64,000 nucleotides of DNA from Papilionanthe hookeriana x Papilionanthe teres (Eukaryota > Streptophyta > Magnoliopsida > Asparagales > Orchidaceae). Where the stretch lies: positions 76,573,452 through 76,637,451 of the forward strand of contig CM040424.1 of the NCBI GenBank assembly GCA_022702705.1, read 5' to 3'. Positions 13,141 through 23,400 of this stretch are shown here, piece after piece. The stretch's first letter is position 1; every line of letters begins with the position of its first letter. The notes under the pieces are model-generated. The model did not search any database and was not told the origin of the DNA. It saw only the letters and a list, made by a program, of their open reading frames with translations. The position numbers and the translations under genes were made by a program.

Positions 13141-13213
13141 TTTCTTTTTATTTTAGTTTCACAGCTACCAAAGAAGCAATTCACTTGAAATATTTAGGAC
13201 AGGTGATGTCTAA
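2..13213 (+). CDS. NUF2: NUF2, kinetochore NDC80-complex subunit (5' end cut by window edge)
   Basis: NUF2 pairs with NDC80 in the outer-kinetochore complex that binds spindle microtubules. Ten exons read as one frame of 367 residues: 2-156, 251-341, 1171-1350, 9679-9768, 10207-10314, 11049-11102, 11582-11696, 11848-12005, 12957-13052 and 13157-13213 (stop TAA). The first exon encodes the end of the calponin-homology-like head (SAVVNFLYYREEKLSAL across the first junction); the rest is heptad-rich coiled coil, including VVQSPGKLQGTLEEK, which I recognise from plant NUF2. I estimate that about 80 N-terminal residues lie left of the window. Intron 1 (157-250) uses a GC donor; the other junctions are GT-AG and phases agree throughout. 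Intron 3 is 8.3 kb and holds a large element; intron 2 holds an RTE fragment. The last exon (18 residues plus stop) is the least certain part. Confidence 0.9.
429..664 (+). mobile_element. 5'-truncated RTE-type LINE fragment in NUF2 intron 2
   Basis: This is the 3' end of the RTE family found elsewhere in the window. It encodes the C-terminal tail (KRRSPDDPIRRVDV, then TQWRKRIHVADPT and a stop) followed by a short 3' UTR and a (GTT)n tail at 641-664. RTE elements typically end in short tandem repeats rather than poly(A). A 40-base direct repeat with two mismatches flanks it (389-428 and 665-704), which is the target-site duplication. The left repeat ends in TTTGGTC, which is also element sequence, so the 5' junction may have formed through microhomology. 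Confidence 0.9.
2030..2431. other. unclassified retroelement-like stretch in NUF2 intron 3
   Basis: This stretch differs from the intron around it. It has a pyrimidine-rich block (2160-2320), a TATA-like run (TATTTATATAAGG near 2319) and an upstream ACGTGGTTTGATCCAACTGG segment of a kind seen in plant LTR elements. No coding capacity or terminal repeats were found. The 5.79-kb element inserted at its right edge. Classification is inference. Confidence 0.25.
2437..8226. mobile_element. 5.79-kb TG...CA LTR-like element without genes (possible giant solo LTR)
   Basis: The block starts TGTCGGCCGC, ends AACA, and is flanked by the 5-bp direct repeat GGGGT (2432-2436 and 8227-8231), the hallmarks of an LTR-retrotransposon integration. 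I found no gag, protease, reverse transcriptase or integrase and no second internal copy of its start, so it is either a very long solo LTR or a non-autonomous element. A second copy begins at 62919 and matches collinearly for about 1.1 kb to the window edge. Contents: an A/G-rich part (3470-4100), a TATA-bearing palindrome (4630-4657), an A/C-rich, T-poor part (about 5100-7150) with a ~33-bp tandem duplication at 6411-6490, and a GC-rich part (about 7200-8000). The ORFs in it look like composition artefacts. Long LTRs occur in some Ty3/gypsy chromoviruses, but the lineage is not shown here. Confidence 0.65.
4630..4657. repeat. perfect 11-bp inverted repeat with TATA motif inside the LTR-like element
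   Basis: CATATATAACC (4630-4640) is followed by a 6-base loop and its exact reverse complement GGTTATATATG (4647-4657). The TATATAA core would suit an LTR promoter; promoter function is inference. Confidence 0.5.
8673..8704. repeat. (AT)n microsatellite
   Basis: An uninterrupted AT run of about 32 bases in NUF2 intron 3. The rest of 8232-9678 is ordinary AT-rich intron without a recognised element. Confidence 0.9.
10711..10741 (+). mobile_element. minimal RTE insertion: about 30 bases of 3' tail
   Basis: The only RTE sequence present is GGCTTGTTGTTGTTG with a few bases around it, equal to the last bases and GTT tail of the RTE family. Near-identical 19-20-base repeats (TAGTTTATAAACCAAGAT at 10692-10710 and TAGTTTGTAAACCGAGAT at about 10742-10760) flank it and look like a diverged target-site duplication. 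It lies in NUF2 intron 5. Confidence 0.6.
12033..12703. mobile_element. palindromic MITE copy A, split by a hAT-like insertion
   Basis: The left part (12033-12239) and right end (12667-12703) together make one copy of the ~235-bp MITE common in this window (left arm CAATTCCTATGTATTTACAT, right arm AGTGGTATCTATGTAAATC). It is interrupted by the element at 12240-12666 and lies in NUF2 intron 8. Confidence 0.8.
12240..12666. mobile_element. hAT-like non-autonomous element nested in MITE copy A
   Basis: The 427-bp insertion starts CAGTGTTATCAAAGCA and ends with sequence whose reverse complement starts CAATGTTTATAAAATC, an imperfect terminal inverted repeat of hAT type. The flanking 8-mers AGACATAG (12232-12239) and ATGCATAG (12667-12674) match at 6 of 8 bases, as an old 8-bp target duplication would. 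No coding sequence. Confidence 0.65.
13097..13136. repeat. (AT)n microsatellite in the last NUF2 intron
   Basis: An AT run of about 40 bases ends about 20 bases before the acceptor of the last NUF2 exon, so length variation here would alter the distance to that splice site. Confidence 0.9.
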
Positions 13214-15976
13214 AGATAGCATCCACTACATGGTTCCCACCTGATGTGAAGTGTGATGCAACTCAGTTTCTTTCTTTCTTTCTTTCTGTACATACAATGA
13301 GATTGAAATGTAGTATGTGAGCTATGATAGCCCTCCATGTTAGCTGGTTTTTTCTTATAATTTGCTAGCAGAAATATTTGTTTCATTTGCAAGAAATTCT
13401 GTCACTTTATATAACATAAGATCTGTTGAGATTCATAAAGGAATGAGTTCCATTCACTGAACAGTAAGAGTAATTGCATTGATTTTTTTTTTCTTGCTTT
13501 TAATACAAAAGATGGAGATATAGATTGATTGGCTATTGCTTGCAATTTTGTTTAATTTTCCCAAAGGATGCCAACATCTGTCTACATCCTCTTGATTTTA
13601 AGTTGTTCTATCCTCTAATTTCTTATAGAATTGCTGTCTTATTCTCATAAATCAGAGAAATGTTAGGGATAAAAAAGATAGTATTTTGATGATCATGGTT
13701 AAATTATCAAGTTATTTAATATTCAATTATTGGGGACCTCATTTCTCAAATATTATTGGCAATGTTAAAAAATTTGTTAGTAAGTTTGTAATTAGTTGTA
13801 TGCTATAGGTGAAATAGAGCTCTGTTAGATTCATAAATCCTTGCAGAGGTTGTCTTATTATTGCTTTGTTTATTGATAAGCAAAAGAGGTTTGGCTCTAT
13901 TTCTAAGGGCCTGTTTGCATTTTTTCTTTTTAATTTTTTTCTTTTATATTTGAAAGCATGTTTTATTAGTATAATTTTATAATTTTTTTATTAGTATAAA
14001 TTTAATTTCAGCATAAATTTCCCATGCTAGAAAATGAAATACATTGAATATATTGAAATATATTTAGCTTGTTATCAATTGAGAAAGGTGAAAGTTTTTC
14101 TTGGCGCTAGCCATTATCCATTATGTAGTTCTCATTTTGTTAATATCATAATCAAAGGTGGAAATAGGTTATGTGAAGAGTGGTTGTAATGTATCAATTT
14201 AAAATATTTGCTACAATTATATATTTGTTATATCCAAATTTGCCGCCTTTTTTATTTTTTTTAAAATTAAATCTTTAAAAAATAGGCATTAGAATTCGAC
14301 GTTAGATGATTGAAAGTTTGCTTTCTAAAAATCTCTAATAGATCTTTCTTTTTAAGATGCTATTATGATCCATTTTGAATATGTCATTACAACTATGTGT
14401 GCGTTACATATAGAGTCTTACAGATTCGAACCAATGTTGAACATAGTATTTATTTTTACAACGCCATTGAAATATATTTTAATCAAGGTCCATCATGGCG
14501 ATGATGGGCCAAGCTGTCATTGCATCTTGGAGAATGTATTCTTCACTTCTAAATTCTCCTTCTCGTCCAGCTCTAGCTCTAGCTGTAGCTCCGCCCCCCT
14601 TCATGAAAGGGATCAGACTGTTTTTATAGAGTTTGGGAGTGGTTTCACCTGCAATAAGAAATGAATCATAAAACTTCATCAAAATATTTCTTCGATCAGA
14701 TGATATTTTGTAGACATATAATTGCTATGATAATATTGGAATTGTTGATCTCATATTCATTGGATTCGTCTCAACAACAAATTCGATATTATAAGCTTAT
14801 TAGATTTGAAATCCATCCGACCTATTATTTCACCACCAAAACTTTCAAAAGTGATTTAACGATTTGATTTGAACTTGATTTGACTTGGATCAAACCCATT
14901 TTGGTGTCATTGGATTGACTGAGATTCCTAAAATCAAAGTTTTGGATGATTTTTAATTTTTGATTTTTTGCTCTTTGAGATTCATATTAATTGCCTTAAG
15001 ATTTATGAAAAATTAGCAAATTTATTGATTGCATATCAATGTGGATATTTGTTATCTTATATGTTAATTTTTTATTAAAATTTTTTTTAGCTAATGTTAT
15101 TGACAGGAAATAAATAAAATTAAATTTAAAAAAATCTCATCTCATTAAAATTTGCATCAATTTGTACTATTATACATTAATGATCCATAAAATTGAATTA
15201 TAATAAATCCTAAAATAAATATAATTATCCCATTTTTTTTTTCGAAAAAATTAAGCTAAAATAGGAATAAGTGTAATCCAAATCCGAGTCCTCACAATCA
15301 AAAAAAAATCTTTAACCACCGTTACTTATAAACGAGCATAATTATCACATAATTGCCTAAAAAATTTAATAAAGGTGTGTTTGAGGCATCTTCTACTTAT
15401 TCAAATAAACTGCTTATTCGAAAATGCGAACCTGCGTTTCGCATTTGAATACGTGAAAAATACAACATCATGCGTTGTTCGATGATAAACAGATACACAA
15501 AGACATATATTCTCAAGACGTATCGATAATCGAATACTCGCAAAGCATATAATCGCTCTATAAATCAGAATTCGATTCAGCTTCAAATTTGTCGTATTTC
15601 GTAACTTATTTCCATGCAATTTATAAATCAATTAAAATTTCATCATTTCCATGCAAAAAAAAAAGAATATATGTATTTAAGAAATTAATGTCAAATAATA
15701 TGAAATTTGTTACCTTTGACTAATAAAATAAGCATTAATAAATTTTAATGAATTTGAATTCACCTTCCTAAAATAATATGAAAAGAATATTCTATCTCCA
15801 CTTTTCTTCCATAAAATTCCACTCTTCCCGCCGTTTACCGCACAAATCCAAATCACAAAATACGGTATTTTAACCTAACTTCCATCTCTTCTTGTCCGTT
15901 CTGTTTGGACAGCAACGAGCGCATCTCCTCTGCCGCCATTAATTAAGTCAACCATCTTCACCCCCAATCTTCACAA
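13214..15976. other. NUF2 3' flank and intergenic region
   Basis: No gene was found. It contains the presumed NUF2 3' UTR, a (TTTC)n run at 13269-13287, and AT-rich sequence. The stretch before 16166 should hold the promoter of the LysM kinase, but I could not identify a convincing TATA box or transcription start. Confidence 0.5.
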
Positions 15977-16162
15977 ATGGCTGCTCCACCGTGGCCGACC
16001 AACCATTTACGGTTGCCGACCAACTATTTACCTCGGCCTGCTCTTCAGTCTGGGGTCCTTCCACTTCTTCTATCATTCGAAGGAGAATGCTCCGCCTTCC
16101 CCCGACCAGTGCTGCCGAAATCTAGGGTTAAGGTCCGGATCGCTTCTTCTTGTCATCCGTAG
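15977..16162 (+). promoter_or_regulatory. possible upstream ORF before the LysM kinase start
   Basis: A 61-codon ORF ends in TAG three bases before the kinase start codon and lies in the same reading frame. If the transcript begins upstream of it, it could act as a uORF; otherwise it is a chance ORF in the promoter. No similarity to known proteins was recognised. Confidence 0.25.
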
Positions 16163-16165
16163 AAG

Positions 16166-17347
16166 ATGTCTGCCGCCATCCTCACACTCCTACTGATCGC
16201 GTCATTCTTGCATATCTCTGAGTCGGGGTGCGCGAGGGTTTGCGACCTTGCTATTGGATCATACTACGTTTCCCCCAATTTCAATCTTTCATATATCTCC
16301 GATTTATTCGGCATTTCATCCTACGATGAGATGCAGTCTTACAACCCTGCTATTGTCAATAGAAACGGCAGCCTTTCCGGATCGAGAATTAATGTTTCAT
16401 TTCCCTGCAACTGTATCGACGACGAGTTTCTTGGTCACACCTTCTCATATGTGAAAGTTGGAAATGAAACTTATGACGGGATTGTCACTGATTACGCCAA
16501 CCTTACTACTTCCGATACTCTATCGAAAGTTAACGGTCGTCCGGTCACGAGGATTTCTGATGGGGGGAGGATTAATGTGACTGTTACTTGCTCTTGCGGA
16601 AATCAGTCGGTGTCGCTGGACTATGGGCTGTTTGTGACGTATCCGCTGAGAGCTGGAGATAGCCTCGAATCGTTGGCGGACGGCTATGGGTTTTCGGGCA
16701 AGGAGGAGCTGCTACAGAGGTTCAATCCTGGCAAGAATTTTAGTGCGGGGGAAGGAATTGTGTTTATTCCAACCAAAGGTGAGATTATTTAATTTTAATT
16801 TTTTTTTCTATGTTGATTACGAATTCTTTGTGAGTTCTATTGTATAGACTGCCTTTAACTGCATATCAAGACTCTGGAATTTATGGTTGTTTAGTTGTTT
16901 CCTGACAATTTCATGGGCCTGTAATAAACGTGTTTTCTTGTGGGGCATTTGGTTTTATCTTAGGTGTTTATTATATGCTTTGTTACTTCTTAGCGTGGAC
17001 ATCTTCTCCTCAAGGACTATGGGCGAGCCAACTTCGTTAGCTTAACCAGAATTTTGCCAAGAGTAGTACTTTTGTCATATGAAATAGGTACTCTTGTGTG
17101 GTGGGCATTGTTAGCATTCTATCACTCGCACCTTAGGTTATGGAATGAATATCGATAATGTTGCATTCTTTGGCTAGAACTCAATGCTTTTAAATTTTAT
17201 TAGCAGGCCTTATAGATTGTTCTCTTTTTGGTTGTGTTATAATATATATATTAAGAAAGATTAGCTGGATGGCGGACCCCCAATCAATCCCATGGGACTA
17301 ATTCGAGACAAGGCTTGAACCCATGTCCCCTGAGGTCTTACAAATAC

Positions 17348-17413
<66 letters not shown>

Positions 17414-20400
17414 CTCGTGAACATGCGCCTGTGAAATCATGAGAATCTTTCTGCGAAGTTTGAAAACTCTTTATCATCTTTGCATTGCCAATACTTTGTT
17501 AGGTTTTGCCTGTTTGAGGATTCTGGAATTTTTTAATCAATATTTTGACAGAAATTAGTTAATCTTATGAATAAATAATAGGATGTCATATTGATTGGAG
17601 TTTCTTTGAGAAAATTCAACTTATTGCAGCGGCCTTCATTACTTATCTTCACAGCATTTTGAGACAAGTAAGCGAAATTCAGTTGTGTTCCTGACAAATT
17701 GCAATGGTATTAGCATTTTGCAGCTGGCCATTCCATGCAAAACATTACAATTGGTTTCTGGGAACCGTAGACAATTATTAAATGTACATGAATATGCATA
17801 TTATATAGATTTCATTCGAGCTGTTAGAATTAGAAGTATGAATTATTTATTTGCAATGAAGATATAAAATTATTTTAATCAAATTCATTATCAATACGTG
17901 AAAATGAGACACATAAAGGAATATTTTTATATATACGGGGGAGTATAGTGCATGAAATATATGATTTGTACCATTTGAATATATTTTCTGTATTTTTGAA
18001 AAGATACTGGAAATTAAATTTGTAAAACAATTCATACATTCTTGTATTATATATGTATAATACTTGATTTTTCTAACAAGTATAGGGGTCTAATCTACCA
18101 ACACTTGACTTTAGAGAGAGACGTTGGAATTGATACCAATTTTTGCAAGTAAAATTCATTGTGAATAGGATATTTTTGACCCAAAGAAGTTAACGAGAAG
18201 AGACTGATCGTATGTCGGAATCCAGTTGTAAATAGAACCACATGACGACTTGGTCAACATAAAATTAAAAAAAGCCATTGAAGCCAGTAATGCTCTAAGA
18301 TTATCATTTCTTCATGTTTTGTTTGCTTGGCTCCTCTTCCTACTTGGAGGGCTTGATGGGGGGAGAGAGAAACCTAGAATAATTAATCTCTCTAAGCACT
18401 TAGCAATAATAAAATAATTAAAGAGGTGAGAGTAATAAAGATAATCATATAGAAGGGGCAGATAGCAGATTATTCTCTGGTCTACTAAAGGGTGACCAAA
18501 CACATGGATAAGAGCAATCATGGTGACGTTCTGCCTCAAGATGCTGTTATTTCCGTTGTAATTGTTTTGATTTTCTTTTAAATTATTCTTCTTGATGTAG
18601 TTTTAAGTGTGATTTTATGTGATTCGATGGAACTTGAATTGTCCTAACCCACCATTGCCCGGGTTAGTTTGGACTAACATAACCTTAGCGTTAAGTTAGC
18701 CTAATGCAGCCATTCATGATGTATTGACCTAAGATGAGTTATTTGGGCTGTAAATATGAAAGTTTGGGTGTTAGATATGTCAATACATAAGAATTGTGTG
18801 GTATGTATATAAGTTCCCACTATTTTTTGTTGGAGTTTTGCACAAAATAAATGTAGTGTGGAAAGTAGATAATGATCATACTTGTTTGTTTGTTTTTTTT
18901 TTTTTTTGGTGTGGTTGCCGTAGTACATAGTTTCTATGAACTTATGGTTTCCAAATATCGTTAAATTGTTTCTCTTTTTGGTTTTTGACAGATCCAAGAG
19001 GAAGCTATCGCCCTCTTATTTCAAGGTAAAATTTGATGTTTGATAAATATCTCACTAGTGAGGTAAACCTTGCAGTATTTTTCATTCTAATGCCAGTTTA
19101 ATTCATATATTCTGCAGCAGCACATCTGGTTGGCCCACAATCTTCACTTTTATAAATATGGACTGGCAAATTAATGAGAAAGTTATAACTTATTATTTCT
19201 TACTTCAAGCTTAAGCAGGTTTAACAGTCGGAGCTTTAGGTGGAATATGTGTAGCTGGAGCATTTGGATTTCTGGCGGCTATTTGCTTCTTTTTCAGGCA
19301 TTGTAGGACAAAGAAAGCAAGCACCCCTACAGTGCCTGCACTGCAATTTGAAAATAACACAAATATGCATGCAAATGGTAATTATTCAGTAAGGCTCTAA
19401 ATTTTTTTTTGCCCCTCCAACGATTGTGCCGGTGTATTAGCGTTATTAAATTCTTTCAAGCAAATCAGCCGCTGGCAAACTTAAACTTAATTATTTCCTT
19501 ATTTATCAAATGCTTTGTTCCCGAGCTATCGAATAAACTTTATATATCCTTGATTATTTCTTGCCCAAAAATCCTTTTGACTGTTATGCTTTAAGCCCTT
19601 TGTTTTCCTGTAATGATAGACTGATGAGAACAACCTATTTAAAAGGTATCAGTTAATTTTTTAGAACCTGCATTTTTATTGCAGGATCTTTATTATCTTT
19701 GTAATAGTATTTTTTATTCTTTATTTTCTTTTGGTATTATGCTTCTCATTTTGGCTTTCAGGTTTAGTAAATTCATCATAGACTAGTCTACGCTAACCTT
19801 GCTGCTTTTTTTTTGTTGCATGCAAGCTTCTTGAATGGTCGATAAATGACCGTGACCTTTCCAATTCTAAATGACTCACTATGATAATTACAAGGCGACA
19901 TTTACATGCATACCATGCAGTTTCTATGTATTTACATATCTAATACCTAAACATTTCTTTCTACATTTATACCACTCCAATCTTTCATTTCACATCAAAG
20001 ATACCTTTTTCTAATTTGAGAAAGTGAAATACACCTTTCTATGCATAGGAATGGTGGTATATTTATGTACAAATTGAAGTTATACATGTTAGATATGTAA
20101 ATACATAGGAATTGCGTGGTATATATGTAAATCTTCCTTATGAAAAAGTATATCGTGTAATTTGTTGGAAAGATTTCGGGTTGATTAGCAGCTTATTTTT
20201 TGGGGTACATCTGTTTGATTCTTGAGGACAGTGAGATTGTTTTTAAATCCTTCTGTTATTGACTTTGTATTAGACTCAATGACATGAAATTTTAATAATT
20301 TGCCATATTATATTTTTTTTTGCTAAAACGAACTTATGGGATAAATCATGAATTATATTTGCTGTTGTTTTATCTATTTACTTGGAAAACTTAATGTTGC

Positions 20401-23400
20401 TTATATTTTTATTGTAACATGGTTGATAATAATATATATACTAAATCAGCTTTTACTATTCCTTCTGTTGTGCATTGCTCCATGGCCTCCTCTCCAGTAA
20501 AATAAGGTAAGAAAAGATGAAAGGTCCATTTTTAGTAGGGGCATTTACATACATACCACCTAATTCCTATGTATTCACATTCTAAAACCTAAACTTTATT
20601 TTTTACATTTATACCCCCGAAATCTTTCATACAACATAAAAAATACAACCATTTTAACTTTCAAAAAGTGAAATATACTTTTTCATGCATAGGTAAGGTG
20701 GAATGTATGTAAAAATGAAAGTTTAGGTGTGACATATGTAAATACATAGGAATTGAGTGGTAAATCTTCCTTTTGGTGCTCCATCTATCTATCCACATTG
20801 AAAATTCTTCATCAAGAAACAGCTATTAAATTATTATATTTTTCTATTATTGTAATATAGTTCTTTTCTTGGTGAAGCTTCGGCATCTGCAACAGACAAA
20901 AGTCAAGAGCTGACTCCCAGTTTTGGTACACCATTCACAGGCATCACTATTGATAATTCTGTGGAGTTTTCTTATCAAGAGCTGGCCAAGGCTACTAATG
21001 ATTTTGATTTGTCTAATAAAATCGGCCAAGGTGGATTTGGTGCTATTTACTATGCCGAGTTAAGAGGAGAGGTTGGTTTTCATCATTCAATAAAATGTTA
21101 TGACCATTTTCAAAAATTATTTTTAAATTATATTTAATATTTTTAATTCATTTCTGTAATCAAAATGGTCATGATTCATCAACTGCTTTTTAAATCCCAT
21201 CACTACATGAAATAAACTGCTAAGTTTATTTTGATATAATACATTGAATTAGATTGAAATTGTGTAAAACTGGTATAAAGGAAGTAGTATATTCAGCCTT
21301 ATCTTTTTGTACATGATAGAAAAATTAGAGTGATATCTATCTTCTTTTTATTTAATTTAATACTAGGTTGCTGAAGAGTAATTTTATGTTCCTTTTTCAT
21401 CAGTTTGTGTGAAATTCTTGGGTTTATTTTGTCATCAAAGCAAAATCTCTCGACTTCTTTTGGAACCTGCTATAAGTACACCATGATTACAAATTTCTTT
21501 TATGAATTTTATGATCTTGAGTTTTGTAGATCGTGTTCGGCATCAATTGTAGGTATTCTTTTTTGTCTTAGTTACTTATCTAACGTGTAATTGATACTTT
21601 ACTGGGTAGTATGCCTTTGAAGCTTTTTAGTTTTGAAGCAACATCCTTGGATGATTCACACATTGCATTTGAAATTAGATCTCCAAAGCTTCTTTATTTC
21701 TTATGTTTGTCAACTTTTATTAAACAAAATGAACTTTTAGGTTGTTATGTATTGTTTATGAGGTAAAATACGGCATTATATCCTTTATGAATGGATGCAT
21801 GATAGTTTACTTTTTTTTTACCTTTTGTCTAAATTATTTGGATTATTTTTTAAGAAATGAATGACTCGTATTTAAGAGTGAGACACTAGATGTACTCAAG
21901 GAGGTGTGGTTATTTAACACACAATGTGGCGCCGCTATAAATAATTAATTGCTTATAAATTTATTTTAAGCATGGGAATTATTTTTGGAGCGTATAAAAT
22001 GGCTAATCAACATTTTTAGTACATGTTGGATAAACTAATGAATTTTCAAGCTCCATCGCATTTGAATTTTAAAATTATTACTAAATTGATGATTTTTAAC
22101 TAGTAAAGTTAAATTACATTAATTTGTAGGTTATATGATGTGGTGATATTCTACTTTGTCACTCTTCATCTTAATCTTGAAAATTTACCTTTTTGGAATT
22201 GTCAAGTTTTTACACCTTCACTTTAACAGTTTATTTTTAGGAGCGCTTTTTAATTTCTTGTTCTTTACTGATAATCAATGTCAACTTATCATCATATAAT
22301 ATTAACTCTTTTTTGGTATTCAAAATATTATCATGCATATTTTAAATCAAACAAAACTTTTAAACATTAGGTCAAGTATGTTGCGCTGATTGATATAAAC
22401 TCAAGTACTGGAAATAACGTTATAACTTCAGTTAATGTTTATCTTCCTTGTTTTCTAAGAAAAAAATAAATGCGGGAGGCAGTCCATGAATTTCTTCAGC
22501 GTATATTTGATTAAGGGATGACAATTATGGGTGGTGACTTTACGTTGGATGACAATTTCTTTACCTGATGTTTTGATTATTATTCAAACTTATGTTGGAT
22601 GCTTGCTTTAAATTTTCTCTTTTCTCCATCTTGCAGAAAGCTGCTATTAAGAAAATGGATACTCAGGCATCTAAAGAATTCCTCGCTGAACTCAAAGTTT
22701 TAACACATGTTCATCACCCGAATCTGGTAAACAAATACTCTGTACTACACAGCTTATTTTAGCCTGTTGTAACTGTCCACTCATGTTTAATCGTCTAGCT
22801 TTGAAATCTTAGCATCATTTGGGGCTCCTTGGGATCACTCTTGTTTTGTTTTGGTTTTTTTCTTTTACTTCAAAATTATATTAGTTTATTGCATTTTTTG
22901 CTTTGTTTTTTTTTCCGGAAACAAATTATCTTAGTTTAAAAATACTCTGAACATTTCAAAGTTATTTTAGTGCTTTTTAAAACAACTAAACATGTTATGT
23001 CTTGCCAAGCCTATTTATTTTAAGCAAAAACATAAAATAAAAATAAAAAATAAAGAAAAAAATGATTCCAAATTGTCTCCTAGCTGTCACCATCTCAGAA
23101 TGAGCAACAAGCCACTCTTCTGAAGTGATAATATTCACAATGCATGCAGGTGCGGCTGATTGGCTTTTGCATTGAGAGATCATTGTTCCTTGTTTATGAA
23201 TATATTGAGAATGGCAATTTAAACCAACATTTACGTGGATCCGGAGGTAAAATATTCGTTGATTGTCAGCACAATTCTCAGATTATAAATTCTTTTTGTT
23301 AGTCTTTTGAATTTGAATGCTCTTATAGGGAGAGATCCCCTGCCTTGGTCTGCTAGAGTGCAGATTGCCCTTGATGCAGCGAGGGGGTTGGAGTACATTC

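Noticed and set aside
19219..19220. Direct splice from exon 2 (19025) to 19219 in the LysM kinase
   Set aside because: It would shift the frame through the membrane span; the microexon at 19118-19128 restores it.
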